The translations under genes and the position numbers were made by a program. Of a DNA stretch of 64,000 bases, positions 47,493 through 59,624 are shown piece after piece. How positions within the stretch are numbered: position 1 is the stretch's first letter; the number at the start of each line of letters is the position of its first letter. The notes under the pieces were generated by a model. That model had not been told where the DNA came from, made no database searches, and was given only the letters and a program-made list of their open reading frames with translations. The stretch covers positions 1-64,000 of the forward strand of contig JANVFP010000034.1 of assembly GCA_027919835.1 (NCBI GenBank). The letters are read 5' to 3'. This DNA comes from Lentinula raphanica. Its lineage: Eukaryota > Basidiomycota > Agaricomycetes > Agaricales > Omphalotaceae.

Positions 47493-49956
47493 ATGCATTT
47501 ATCAATCAAGGACGCAATACTTCCCCAACCACCGAGCTTTGTCAAGAAGAAGAACTATGAGGTTCATCAGGTTCTTGGTGAAGGTACTTTTGGAAAAGTG
47601 ATGGTATGTCAAAGAACCCTTAATCGTGTCTATCACTATCACCTGAACCCAGCATCTCACTCACCTCTTGTCTATAACCCAGCGAGCAACTTGGCATGTT
47701 CCAGCCGAGCAGATCACCATCGCAGAACGAGGCGCTGTTGCTGGACCAGAAGATCCCTCGGCCACATCAACCGTTCCACCCAAGACCAAACGCACTTTGA
47801 CCTTTGGCTCCAGATCTTCCTCCAGGTCTACTTCTCCCGCTCCAACTCTAGAATCTTCATCATCACTAGGAGGGTCGACAACGGCCTCAACGGGAATCAC
47901 TAAAGATGTCGCATTGAAACTGATCCCGAAGAAGAAGGTGAAAGGGAACGAAGCTAGCGTTTGGGGCGAGATGGAGGTTCTGAAAGGACTAGATCATCCC
48001 AACATCGTACGTTTGTCATTGAGAATGTTTCTACTTTCAAAGCCACAGACACTCATCCGCTGCACCTGACAGGTCAAGTTTTACGAATGGTTCGAATCAC
48101 GAACGAAATATTATCTCTCGTTCGAACTCGCTGTGGGAGGAGAACTGTTCGAGCGAATTCTCAAAAAGGGGAAGTTCACGGAGAAGGATGCGAGTGGTGT
48201 GGTCAGGTAACTACATTCACCTCTTCGATTTCTTTTTTTTTCCTTCCTTCTCGACCCCCCTTTCTCCTTGTGTTCTGTCTTTGTGGTGTTGTCCAATGCG
48301 CTCGTGCTCTCGTCAACGGGGATTTTTAATCACCGGCGATTGGAGTCCCCCTTCAACGTGTGTATCTGACGGACATCATGGACCATGGTGAATTGTTGAA
48401 CTGCTTGGATCTTGTCGGCCACTCCTGTTTCTACAATATTACGACGAGATCAGAGAAAGCATCTTTCAACTTTCATCATTCATTCTTCTGTCTCATCGCT
48501 TTTCTGTTTTCACTTATAACGATTTGCACTCATCGTTCTTCGTCTTTTTAAACTCACTCCAGATCAATCCTCTCCGGCGTTACCTATCTTCACGAACACG
48601 ATATCGTGCACAGAGATCTCAAGTAAGCTCTTCTTTTTCACACATAGTCCCGACCGTATCACCCTTCTTACATATCCATCACTCAGGCCAGAGAATATCC
48701 TTTATCGCACTCCAGCTGAGGATTCCAATATTGTGATTGCAGACTTTGGGATGTGCGTTCTTCTAGCTGCCGATCTAATTTAATCTCTCCATAACATTTA
48801 ATCCTCTAGAGCAAAACATCTGCATACGCCAGAAGAGCAACTTCACTCTCTAGCAGGGAGCATTGGATATGTCGCCCCAGAAGTCCTCTCCAACGAAGGC
48901 CACGGGAAAAAAGTCGACTTGTGGAGTATCGGGTATGTGAACCGTCACTCTCTTCCCCTCTTAACCAAATTCCTCATCCACTCTCCACTCCCGTTACTCA
49001 CACACAGAATCATCACCTACGTCCTCCTCTGCGGCTACTCCCCCTTCCGGTCGGACGACGTCAAAACACTCATCCGTGAAACGACCGAAGCCAAAATCGA
49101 ATTCCACGACCGATACTGGAAAAACGTCTCCCCCGCCGCGAAATCGTTCATCAGACGCCTCCTTGACCCGGATCCGGTCCACAGACCGAGTGCGGTTGAG
49201 GCGTTGAAAGACCCGTGGTTGACCACAGATCAACCAGGGGAGGAACACGATCTGAGTGGAGGGCTCAGGGATCATTTTGATCCGAGGAGTAAGTGGCGGA
49301 ATGCGATCGCGGGCGCGAGGGCGATTGGGAGACTGGCGTCGTTTACTGCGGCGAAGAGGACGGGGAGTGAGGTGTCGGTTGGGTCGAGTGCGTCGAATGC
49401 TTCTGCGGACTCGGGTGGGTGGAAGACCTCCACGGTTGGTGGTGGTGGGAGCACGGATGAGGAGGAAGATGAGGAGGGCTCCGGATGGCATCCGTCTTCT
49501 GTCGCCGTGACAAAGGTTGAAGGAAATGGGAATGGTGGGAGGAAACTTGGTGGTACGGGGAACTCGGATGGACCGGGGGAAAATGTGAATGTGACTGTTA
49601 CTGCACCCCCGGAAGAACAAGAAGAACAAGAGGACGAGGACGAGGACGAGACGACGCTTGAAAATCAGCAAACTGGGTCCAACGATGACAGCGAGGCCGA
49701 ACGGGGATCAGGCTCAGTATTCACTGATGAACCGGTCTCTGTAGAGAAACCTGGGGAGGAACAACGACGACAACGAGACCACTCTCAGGAAGACCTACAC
49801 TGGCAAATGCCTGGTTCGTTCGATATGGATGGGCCGCCTTTGACGAACAACGCGAATCACTCGAATGACACATTTAACGGAGGAACCTCAGAAACCTCGT
49901 CCGAGCCAGGTCCTAGTTGGGGAGATATGTTGAAGAAACTGACGCTGAGGACCTGA
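47493..49956 (+). CDS. Ca2+/calmodulin-dependent protein kinase, CaMK1-like
   Basis: Model: 47493-47603, 47683-48006, 48073-48206, 48563-48622, 48687-48752, 48810-48932 and 49008-49956, giving 588 residues with all phases consistent. Kinase motifs in order: LGEGTFGKV (29-36), VALKL (Lys116), [29 protein letters not shown] and [18 protein letters not shown]. All catalytic residues are intact. Between the glycine loop and Lys116 is a roughly 75-residue insertion with a Ser/Thr-rich part. After the domain, [19 protein letters not shown] is a basic amphipathic segment that should be the autoinhibitory and calmodulin-binding region. An acidic, disordered tail follows. The third intron is 356 nt, long for this genome. 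A calcium-signalling role is by family. Confidence 0.92.
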
Positions 49957-50744
49957 GGTCTTGATCGTGAATAACCGATGTTACCGATGCGTCGAACTTT
50001 ATCTGTTTTTTTCTTTCTTGCTTATGATTTATCAATATTGTACAGTATTTCCTGAAATTTCGGTATTTATGAGTCTATGACTCGACCTATAGCCTATAGC
50101 CTATAGCTATAGCTACACATACATGGCGAGCTACTTCATCCATCTTCATCCTTATTATCGAGAATTGAGATACCTTTGGAGACAAATATTCATCCTCATG
50201 TCGACGTGATACATAGTGAGCAACTTTGCAACTTTGACCTCTTTCTTACCGCCCCCTTGCCTAGGCCTTCCCCCTGGCCAAAATCCTAGCTTCAAACCTC
50301 TTTGGAAAAGGTCACTGAGCAAAACTGAACAGAGTCCCAGTGCCACATGAGATATTTCGACAAACTTGAAGCGATACCGTCAGGTTGCTGGATTCGAAAA
50401 CATTGGGAAATAGCCTCAGTCAGGTGCTCAATCAGTTGCAACTTGCGTCTAGACTCGTTTCTGTACCAGGCGAAGGTAATTTTTATCATTGGTGGTTTAC
50501 ATTAGCAATCCGAGTTTCTACATGTGCGCCGTCTTCGCCATCAGGTTCTATCGGCATGACAGGATGCAGCATGCTTGATAGCTATCACCAACACACGACT
50601 CGGAGTCAGTCCAGATTCATCGAACAAGATGAAAACCCCAACTCACGACGTCTTACGCTGGCCCGGGAAAGAATCTTCCTGGATTTTTCATCGGCATGAC
50701 AGGATGCTCTATAGCTATCACCAACACACAAATCAGTATAAATT
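49957..50744. other. Intergenic with duplicated splice-site unit
   Basis: 3' flanks of the kinase and of the first array gene. A short TATAGCC heptamer repeat lies near 50088-50111. From 50551 a 140-bp unit begins that duplicates the last intron of the array gene. Otherwise nothing. Confidence 0.5.
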
Positions 50745-50777
50745 CTATCGAACAGTATGAAAAACCAACTCACGATT
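50551..50777. repeat. Imperfect direct duplication (unit offset 140 bp)
   Basis: Two copies, about 50551-50648 and 50691-50777. Both begin TCGGCATGACAGGATGC and end in ACTCACGA, the reverse complement of a GTGAGT splice donor. Each therefore carries a whole donor-to-acceptor intron of the adjacent minus-strand gene. Confidence 0.7.
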
Positions 50778-51537
50778 GCCAGATTTTTTAATCACCTTTT
50801 TCGTTGAATATTCCGTGATCACCACATATGGGGCCGCATCATCGTAAACGTTATGGCTCTGCAACACTTTGTATGTACCGAACTCCGCAACCACAGCGTA
50901 TTCAAGAGGCTCTCGAGGGTTAAGTGTGGGACAGCCATCCCAAAAGAACCGAACGTTGGGATCAGGCCGTATCCCGAGCTCCCGAGCGGCAAATTTCATC
51001 ACGGTCGCCTTCACATTGTTCACGACAATGGGCAGATGCATGGCGAACTCCTTTCGATTGACCCAGCCCGGCATCCAAGTTGCACCCTCCATCTCTATCT
51101 CTTCAAAACCGGCCGGCAGTTCCTCAGACTCCTTTGAAGTACTGTGCGACTGCTCTGAAGTACTGTGCGACTGCTCTGGAGTACTGTGCTGCGTCGGATG
51201 TTCTGGAGTACTGTGCGGCGATGGATGCTCTGGAGTATTGTGCGGCGTCGGATGCTCTGTAGCACTGCGCAGCGAGGTAATATCTATGATACCGTGGGCC
51301 TTCAGAGCGTCAGCCCATTGTATCAGGACATTGACCTCCTCGGGTGGATGTACAGTGTCAGTGTGGCCACTCCGCTCGGAAACTGAACCTTGCGGAGCCT
51401 ATAGAAATAACGAGTTTCGAAGTATGTCAGATGGAAGTATGTATAGCTCAATAGACACGTCGACTTACATTCATGGGAGCCGCATACACAGCGGAGACGA
51501 GAGCACAGGCAAAGGGAATGTATTTGGTGAATCTCAT
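50745..51537 (-). CDS. Array copy 1: secreted protein with EHPTPHSTP-type repeats
   Basis: Model: complement of 51469-51537 and 50745-51398, 240 residues. The alternative ends exon 2 at 50774, at a GTGAGT donor, with a short third exon. Exon 1 encodes only the signal peptide (MRFTKYIPFACALVSAVYAA plus PMN) and ends at a phase-0 intron, as in the other copies. Unlike them it carries an inserted low-complexity region of about six imperfect units of the type EHPTPHSTP, degrading to EQSHSTS, after a short N-terminal domain. The shared core follows: MKFAARELG, FFWDGCPTLNP, GTYKVLQSH and SGNRELVF. It is the most divergent member. The family is unknown to me; secretion is inferred from the signal peptide. 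Confidence 0.7.
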
Positions 51538-54526
51538 TTGGGAATCGAGATGATTGAGTATCGTATAGAATGGACCAAAGGTCGTCGTGTTCGACGAGAG
51601 AAGAATGAAGAAGTAAAAGCGACCAGCGATAATATGCAGCAGATTCGACCAGCGAATGAAGCAGGTAGGGTTGTGGACAAAGAGCTCAAATGCCCACCAC
51701 TTTTATGTAACGGCTGCACGGAAGAACGGGTAATCGTTCGATATTCTTTTTGGGTCATACTAGTAGTTACGAGTCATAGAGATCTCTGAAATTTTTTATT
51801 TTATTTTTCGAGCGGCCCAAAAAGTGCGCACTGACAACCTACAAGGTTTTCCGTACACGCTGTAAGCCGCGTAGAATCATTCCCACAGCCCCCACCCACA
51901 TGCAAACCCACACCTATCCACACCGCCCCTTCCACAGCCAAGAGCAGCCAAGCCGCCAAAACGGTGGGATGATTGATGACACCGTGGCCAGTCCCCTTCG
52001 AGTCCTGTCGTCAGTGCCATCTAATACATCCTGATTCATTGTGCAGCGTTCTCAACTTAGGGAACACTGAGGAGTATGAAGAGCGACCAGCGAACGAAGC
52101 AGATAAGGGCTACTAAGGTCTTTCCTTACTACGAGTGATTTATCGAAAACATACAGAAAATCAAGCCAAAGTATCGTATTATCCAGCCCACAGCCTTCGC
52201 CATACATAATACTAGTACATAGTCGAAGATTTGAATTGATATCGTCGCCGTCTGATCCAATGGGATCCAGGAGGCCTCTATGTGTACAATCAGATATAGT
52301 AGGAAGGAAGCAAGGAAGGTAATATGATGAAACAGCCTGAATTTTGAAACATGCTCATTGTTCAATCACCTTTGGTTACAATCTATGTCCATGCCCGTGC
52401 AAAATTCCCTTCTGTGGCATGTTTTTTTCATCGTTCGAACTTCGCACCTTTGTTCCCTCTTCGAGTCTCCATCTTCACACCTCCTTGCTCTAAGCGATAT
52501 CACTTGCATCTTCTTGAAGTCTCTACAGGTTTCAACCTCTGTCGCTTGAACTTCAGGCTCTTTCAACATCACAACATGTCAAGTTTCCCTCTGCACCCTC
52601 TTCGAACGGTCTTCGTTCAGCCTTCATACTAGAGTCACTAGTACCTTCTTTCTTCAATGACTTGGTCCCAGATACCCCTACAGATATCCTCTTTTCATCA
52701 GGCAGGCCGCAGGGTTCTTCTCTGAGACTCTGACACAATGCGGCAAGGTGAAGTTAAGCCCCACTGCCGGGGTACATTGATGCTCAGTAACAGTCTGTAC
52801 CAGTGCTGGAAAGATTTGAGAGGGTTACGCCAGGTTATGTTCAGGCTTCTTCAGGGAGGCTTGCCGCTGAGGATAGAAGGAGATAGATTTGAAGAGACTT
52901 GGATATGTTGGATGAAACATGGATGCCGCCAATGAATGGCTGGTGCAGTACCTTGCAGTACCTGCAGTGGACCATAGATTTGAAGGGATTTGATCCTATC
53001 GTCCGTATCAGCGTGAGTTTCCTGACTTCCATTTTTTTTCTCGTAGCCAATTAATTGTAACCCATGTGAGCCCATAGGGCTCCCTTATGGCTCCCTAGGG
53101 CTCCCCATGCGCTACGGTCATGCGTACACCGCATCGGTTGAACTCTGAGATGAACTTGAAACACCAGGAAACACCCTTTACGATGAAATGAATGCCAGAT
53201 TCAATCGAAATGATCTATTTATGTGGTTGGTGGACTCTGGTGGATTCGATGGGAGGCGCGTTGTATCACTGATCACTGATCAGCGTGAGTTCCTTGAGGG
53301 TCTTCAGCTTCTTGTAGCCATGGCCCATTTGTGAGAAGGTTGAGCGCCGATGAGCAGTGATGAGTCCTGTTAGGTTGGCAGCAGTCAGAAATTTGCGATG
53401 ATTCAAACCCAATACGGAAGTGTCTGCAGACTGCAAGCAGCAGCAACAGTAATAACTGGGCAGTGTGCACTGTGAGGTAATATGCATTCTAAGAAATGAT
53501 CGCAGAAATTGCGCCGACGTACGATCTTGTCCGATACGAAGGCTGACAATGATTAAACAACCTGAGGAATATGCATGACAGCAACCACGCATATAACCCA
53601 GAGGGAGTTGAGCTGAATTGAGAATCAAGTCTTTCTGTAGTAAGTCACTGCAGTCTGCCATTCGATCCTTCGACAATTCTTCCATCTAGGTTGTATTCGA
53701 CGCGAAGTATGAATTAAGATTGTTAATCATTCACCTTCATCCAGGAATTGCGTCAGGCTGCACCAGAGGCAAGATTTTTCTATTGTCGTTCATGGTTCCA
53801 ATTTCTATCAAATTCCAATCATCAATCATCGTCACACACTTGGATCATTTTGACTTGTATTACTTGCACACATCGATAGGTATCATCCTGTATCATCCCT
53901 CAGAGTGGCCACCTGTTTGAGGCAGTAACGGTATGATCCTCTTTAGAATCTAGATTTCTTGCACGGATGATGAGGAAGAGAAGATAGCCAGATGATTTGA
54001 CGGTCGACAGCGGTTGACCCAAATCAGGACCGTGGGAACATTGGATTCAGCGGATTTTTTAGGGGTCCTGGTAATGCGGTGCTCCTCGCAATGCGCATCA
54101 ACTTGGGACATATAGCCATACTATAGGCCATGGACTTGAAGAATGCGCCATTTAGAGTACTTGAAATATCTTTTCAACATCCCATCGCCTCCCTCTGCTG
54201 ACTCACAGCTTCTGTGGTCTTCTTTAGACGTCGAACGTTATTGAACTTGGTACGTGGCCCAGTTTTTCCACAACTTTGATTCACGCATCTCACAAACCGG
54301 TTCTCAGTCAAAACTGTACACCAAAAAACAAAAACGATAGATTTGCTGGCCGAATCTATCACAATGTGCGTAGCTTTTTTCCTCGTCAACAAAGTCGTGC
54401 CATGTCTCATCTTGCTTCAGCAGTCACCGATAAAAAGGAACTTGCGCGAAAGACTATTCGATCAGCAACTTCCACCAACTTCAACATCCAATCTCGTTCA
54501 TCTCACTCGCTCAAACGCCCCAGCAA
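51538..54526. other. Intergenic (3 kb), no supported gene
   Basis: Short ORFs only. Two related segments with intron-like borders occur at about 53010-53060 and 53281-53325, both carrying ATCAGCGTGAGTT and a nearby TTGTAGCCA or TCGTAGCCA. This hints at a decayed spliced gene, but no product can be read. Confidence 0.4.
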
Positions 54527-55700
54527 ATGTATTCTGTATCATTTATCTTCTCGCGTTCACTTTTAGTGTTGGTTTCTGTGACCACACTGGGCCTCCGCGT
54601 CTCACCAGTCACCGCTGTGCCTGTACCGTATGATCAACCTCCAGCGATCCGGTCTAATAGTAAGCTCCTGCTCCGAATCATCAGTCGTTGGAATCTAACA
54701 CTTTCCATCATTTTTATAGGGGTACCCATTTTGCTCACGTTCCGAATCGATCCCAACGAACCCACAACCACTTCGAGTTCAAGTTCTACTTCCGCTATTT
54801 CGCATGGCACCTCGAGTTTCACTTCCATCCCTGCGTCTCGCACAAAATTTTCTGCCACGGACAACAATCCACTTTTGTCCAATCTTTATACACTAGAACT
54901 CTGGATCTCTCCGCGGAGGTCCTGTAAACCGACCGAGCTCAAGTCAAAGTGGACAACTGGACCAACGTGGCGGATATCGAGTTGTACCGCTAGGCGGCCA
55001 GAGTGGGATAGTGGTGTCCTCCTGGGTCATATCGACGCTTCCGCTGATGACCAGCACTTAATCTTCAAAACTCTTACAAGCCGCACTATCGAAGGGGTTT
55101 CCCGGTACGAGACGATCAACAATGCGATATCTTATCTCAAGGGCGAGACAAACCTTGCCTACCCCACAACATTGTCATTCTTCACCGCTGTCCCCGAAGA
55201 TCCATGGACGAGAATCTACTTGGCCCATACAAATCCTGAGGAATACAGACGACGCTATAACGAAGATCCTGTGAACTGGTCAACGCATCTCCACTTCACA
55301 AACCGACAAGGTAAGTGGACTTTGATCATCTCGAAGAAAATCATGATATTTAAATGATTTCCTGTTAGAATTGCTCAAGCCAGATGTAGCATCGTTTCCT
55401 GCACCATCTGGGTCGTCAGCCGCAGGACTCGCTCCGTCGAGGAAGAGGCCTGCCGACTCCATGGCAGACGGCGCAGACATAGCAGGAGGGGGAACCCGGC
55501 CGAACAAGATGCGTGCTGACGAACATTGTGCCATAGAAGGAGGAGGAACGAACGCGAGGCCTACTACCGGCGAACATGCAGTAGAGAACACAGTGGCTTC
55601 AAGCTGTGTTCCTTCGGAGCCTCCTCGATCGGAGGATGACATCAAGGACATGATGAATATATTCGGAGGCACTTATGGAGTTCCTCGAAGTGAACCATGA
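54527..55700 (+). CDS. Secreted protein, unknown function
   Basis: Model: 54527-54659, 54720-55310 and 55369-55700, giving 351 residues. A signal peptide (MYSVSFIFSRSLLVLVSVTT, ending around VTAVPVPYDQ) is followed by a Ser/Thr-rich stretch. A folded-looking segment comes next, with SGVLLGHIDASADDQHL, TIEGVSRYETINNAISYLKG, FFTAVPEDPWTRIYLAHTNP and NWSTHLHFTNRQ. The final 110 residues are Gly/Ala/Pro-rich and disordered. Intron 1 is 60 nt, so its retention would not shift the frame. The Ser-rich part also gives shadow ORFs in other frames. No named family is recognised. It lies on the opposite strand to, and in the middle of, the tandem secreted-protein array. Confidence 0.62.
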
Positions 55701-56303
55701 CTGGCTTCAGGACGATAGCTGAATTCGTTGTGTAATATTAAATGTATCTGTCGTACTTAGAAGATCAGCGCACTACGAAAGTTTGAGTCATTGGTCAATC
55801 AATGTGCATCCAAAGGACGGAGTAAGTACACTGGCAGCGACGGTCCTCGATGTGTCAACGTGCAATGCTGAATATTTCAGACTGAATTGAAATCTTCCAA
55901 AGTATTATGTATCTCGCACAAGCTTTGCCAGGCTTTACCTTGTGCTGGGATTCTGACAAAGGATGAAGCCATCTCTCATACTAGTACCCAATGTATCCAG
56001 TGCACTATTATTGGAAACGGGGTCAAGCCGAGAACACTGAACAAGCTAGTTCGAGAGCCCGCCATTCGACACAGCAATACACCAGGCTTTGAGGTTCAAA
56101 ATATGGACGTGGGTGTTCAACCATTTACCCCCGTCCAGGATCTCTATACAGCTGCACCGCAGAAGGTATTCTCGTTTGTCGCCCATGATTCCCGGAATCA
56201 TCAAACATCACACATTTAGTAAATTATTTCGAATCGGATACTGACTTTACACGATAAGCTCTACGAATTCTTGTAAGCTACGATGGTGCAACCAACACAT
56301 GAA
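55701..56303. other. Intergenic, one weak ORF
   Basis: A 110-codon plus-strand ORF (55887-56219) has mixed composition and several cysteines but no signal peptide, domain or conserved motif. I do not support it as a gene. The remainder is flank. Confidence 0.4.
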
Positions 56304-56858
56304 TCAGTCCAAGTTCATTTGATAAGTATGAAGACCCAACTCACGATCTCCTCGTTCTAGAACCACGTTACCCCGTAAATCCATGACAACCACATTTACC
56401 AATGGATTTTGTTGGCTCATCACCACTACATATTCGCCATGCTTCTCTGTCGACGCTTTGTACTTGACAGGCTTCGTAATGTCAGGATTGGGAGTACCAA
56501 CCCAAGTGAACAACAACGCGGCTCCTACAGGTGCACCTAGCTCTCTTGCCGCGATGCTCCTGACGACACTCCTCACATTCTCTTTGACAGTCTCCGTATA
56601 GCCGGCGGTGAGATGAGTGTGAATTCCTTCCAGCGGATTGATCACAAAAGCTATCTCAACACCGAAGTGGGGACCCGGTGGTGTCTGGCCACTCGTGTCG
56701 AGTGCTGCACTTCGCTGACTCGCCTATGAGAATAACGTGTTTCACAAAGATGAAAGGATAGCTTGTTAGGCATTGATGATTGAACTTACAGTCATAGGAG
56801 CCGCATACACAACAGAGACGAGAGCACAAGCAAGGGGAAAGTATTTGGTGAATCTCAT
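56304..56858 (-). CDS. Array copy 2: small secreted protein
   Basis: Model: complement of 56790-56858 and 56304-56723, 162 residues. The alternative ends exon 2 at 56345, at the conserved GTGAGT donor. Exon 1 (23 codons) is the signal peptide MRFTKYFPLACALVSVVYAA plus PMT. The mature domain has NPLEGIHTHLTAGYTETVKE, SIAARELGAPVGAALLFTWV, GTPNPDITKPVKY, GEYVVVMS and the terminal GDRELG block. The composition, about 130 residues, with no cysteines in the mature domain, fits a compact alpha/beta secreted protein. I cannot name the family. The signal exon, intron position and core are shared with copies 3 and 5, so these arose by tandem duplication. Confidence 0.75.
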
Positions 56859-57505
56859 TTGGGATGATTGAGTAAATAGACTGGGCCGTTTAAGGCTATC
56901 GTGTTCAACGGGGGAAGAGTGACGAGGGCGACCAGCGGTAGTAAATAGTTCGACCAGCGAATGAAGGGAGGGAAGAGCAGGGAAGAGCAGGGAAGAGCAG
57001 GGAAGAGCTCAAATGCACATCCCAGCTTTATGTATACTCTGAAGTCCGTCGGATCATGATCCCACAGCAGCCCACAGCCCCGCCAAAACGGTGGAATCAG
57101 AGGGATGATCGATGATCGATGATACCAGATGATACCGTTGGATGGCTACAACTCCCTGTGTCCTGTCTTGATAGGTCTTCAGACATGTACTGCTTACCCA
57201 GAGCGCGTCGCATAATGCCATTTACCACAAAGGCGTTAAAGAATAATGAGCATGTAGCTGACGTGAAATTAGTTTGAACAATATCGAACTCAGAACTCTC
57301 CTGCAATATCTTCCGGAGACTATCACTGAAAAACCATCCCATCGGTTCACGCCGAGCTCAGCGGCCATATTCATTCTCGTCCAGGATGACAGGATTTCCA
57401 GGGATTACCTCGTCAAACACATTTACATCATTTCGACTTGGATAGCTCTACACAATACACTCTACGGATTTCTGTAAGCTATTATAAAAGTCAGTCCAAA
57501 TTCTA

Positions 57506-58029
57506 TCAAATGGTATAAAAACCCAACTCACGATCGCCTTCTTTCCTAACCGGTTGCCCTCTCCAGTCCGTGACTATCACATCTGTCATGGGAGTTCTAT
57601 GGCTCATCACCACTTTATATCTACCGTGCTCCTTCGTCGAAACATCGTATTTGACAGGCTTTGCAGTGTCAGGAGAGGGTGTACCAACCCAAGTGAACAA
57701 CAACGCGGCTCCTACAGGTGCACCTAGCTCTCTTGCCGCGATGCTCCTGACGAGCGTCCTTACATCCGCCTTGACAGCCTCCGTATAGGCGGCGGTGACA
57801 TGAGTGTGGATCCCTTCGAACGGATTTTCTTCGAAAGCTATGGTGATATCCAGGTGGGAGCCTGATGGTGTTCGGCCACGAGTGTCGAGTACTACTCGAC
57901 TGGGAGCCTACGGGTATGACGCACGTCAGATGCAAGAATCATTCGAAAAGCAGTCGAGCTTACAGTAGGAGCCGCATACACAGCGGAAACGAAAGCACAA
58001 GCAAGGGCAAAGTAATTAGTTAATCTCAT
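57506..58029 (-). CDS. Array copy 3: small secreted protein
   Basis: Model: complement of 57964-58029 and 57506-57907, 155 residues. The alternative ends exon 2 at 57532 at the conserved donor. Signal peptide MRLTNYFALACAFVSAVYAA. Exon 2 opens VVLDTRGRTPSGSHLDITIA, a segment almost identical to copy 5, then FEGIHTHVTAAYTEAVKADV, SIAARELGAPVGAALLFTWV, GTPSPDTAKPVKYDVSTKEH and MSHRTPMTDVIVTDWRG. Nucleotide identity to copies 2 and 5 across the core is visibly high, so duplication is recent. The sequence upstream (58.13-58.35 kb) is also duplicated before copy 5. Confidence 0.75.
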
Positions 58030-58839
58030 TTGGGAGATTGAACAAGCAAATAGAAGGAGTCAAAGGGGGCGACCAGCGAATGTGTAGATATAGCAGATTC
58101 GACCAGCGAATGAAGAAGGAAGGGTTGCTACACCCTCAGTTTTATACCTGACAGTTTGTGTTGGCTCGTGCAACATTCTGCGATAAGAATTCATCGACGA
58201 AGGTCTCGGTCAAAGCTACCAATCTTCTGCACCGAGTACTTACTGATCATTCAGAGAAACCTCTCCGTTGACCCACCGCGGAAACCGACCTGTGCAAAAG
58301 ACATTCCGCAGAAAGTTGCCCTTCCGAACCATCCCGTTTCTGAATGAAGGGAACTGTTAACAGTGAACATACTCGTCCACCTGAAGGTGTATAGACCTTC
58401 ATATGTTACTAGGAGCGGCTGCGGGAAAAAGGTTTCGTATTCGAACGACATCATGAAACAGAATTTCTGTCACGGTTACTAGCAAACACCGATCCTTCAA
58501 GCCAATTGTAACGCAAACGTAACCTGATGTTTTCAACCAACTTTGAAAACCGATTGTGAAGCCATAGTTTTGGAATGATGTGAAAGCTCATCGTCCTGGA
58601 CCTCAGCTGTTCCATGAAATGAACAACCACATTCAACTTCATTGTTGTTGTGAGTTGAGAGTACTATCATGGGCCATCAGAACGAGATCGAATCTGCCAA
58701 TTTACGTTGAGCTGGGATGGGCAGAATATTCTGGAATCCTCAACGTTGTGTTTGAACTTCCAGCAGTTCAGGCCTCGTACTTGTCCATGGCCAGAGGGCG
58801 GTGCATGCGAGCACGAACGCGTGAAAAGATCGTGATAAG

Positions 58840-59056
58840 CAATTTCATCCTTGGCCTGGTGGTTTCTCGTCACTCGTCTCGACTAGTACTGGACCTCGCC
58901 CAGTGTGCCTATGAGAACAACTTCGCGTTTCAAAGCACGTCAAATGAAAAATTAGCTTGATATACACTTGAGCTTACAGTTATAGGAGCCACATACACAG
59001 CGGAGACGACTCGACAAGAGCTCAGAGCACAAGAAAGGGGAATGGTGAATTCGAGT
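58840..59056 (-). pseudogene. Array copy 4: decayed small secreted protein
   Basis: The signal-exon sequence is recognisable (TTGTGCTCT ... TCTCCGCTGTGTATGTGGCTCC, then ACTGTAAGC as donor). Its ATG is lost and an extra roughly 16-nt insertion breaks the frame. The intron acceptor TTCTCATAGGC is still present near 58911, and the start of exon 2 keeps ACCACCAGGCC-type sequence before similarity fades. Strand and spacing (about 1 kb from copies 3 and 5) match the array. It is non-functional as read. Confidence 0.65.
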
Positions 59057-59624
59057 TGAGAACTTGAGATGACCGAGTAAATAGACTGGACCAAAGGCTG
59101 TCGTGTAAGCTTTATCGTTCCCTCGTTGAACCCGTCGATGAAGAGTAAGAAAAGAAGAGCTCAAATGACATTGACAAATGCGCAATACGCTCTATTCCAC
59201 AACCTGTCCACAACACAGCACAACACTGTCAACAGCCCGTGGGATGATTGATGACACACATTGGCGGGCTCCGGCTCCCCTCCTCGGAAACCCTCAGCCT
59301 CGCATAGTACTAGTCTGAACCATGTCGTTAACTCAGAACTCCCCTGCTCTATCTTTCGACGACTCAGTATCAGGTTTTACAGCTCGTCATCAATGGAACA
59401 GTCGTCGGAGGTCCGGACATCAGGATGATACTAGTAGTAGGATATGATGATAAAACGACAATCGGCGCGTCGACAGACCAGCTGAACCATGTGTATTATC
59501 TCTGTCACTCTGGGCAGCCGTCTAGGATCTCTTTACCGCTGCTCCAAACGGTATTTTATCTGTTGTCGGTTCCAATTCCTCGTCGAACACATCTACATAC
59601 ATCAATTCGATTTGATACTAAACT

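Noticed and set aside
48994..49671. 225-codon ORF antisense to the kinase gene
   Set aside because: Runs opposite a well-supported kinase exon. Arg/Pro-rich composition is what the antisense of an acidic, GC-rich coding region gives.
53266..53685. 139-codon minus-strand ORF
   Set aside because: Contains an improbable poly-Cys/Tyr stretch and no domain. Likely chance ORF.
55887..56219. 110-codon plus-strand ORF with several cysteines
   Set aside because: No signal peptide, no recognised motif and no neighbour relation. Left as weak rather than annotated as a gene.
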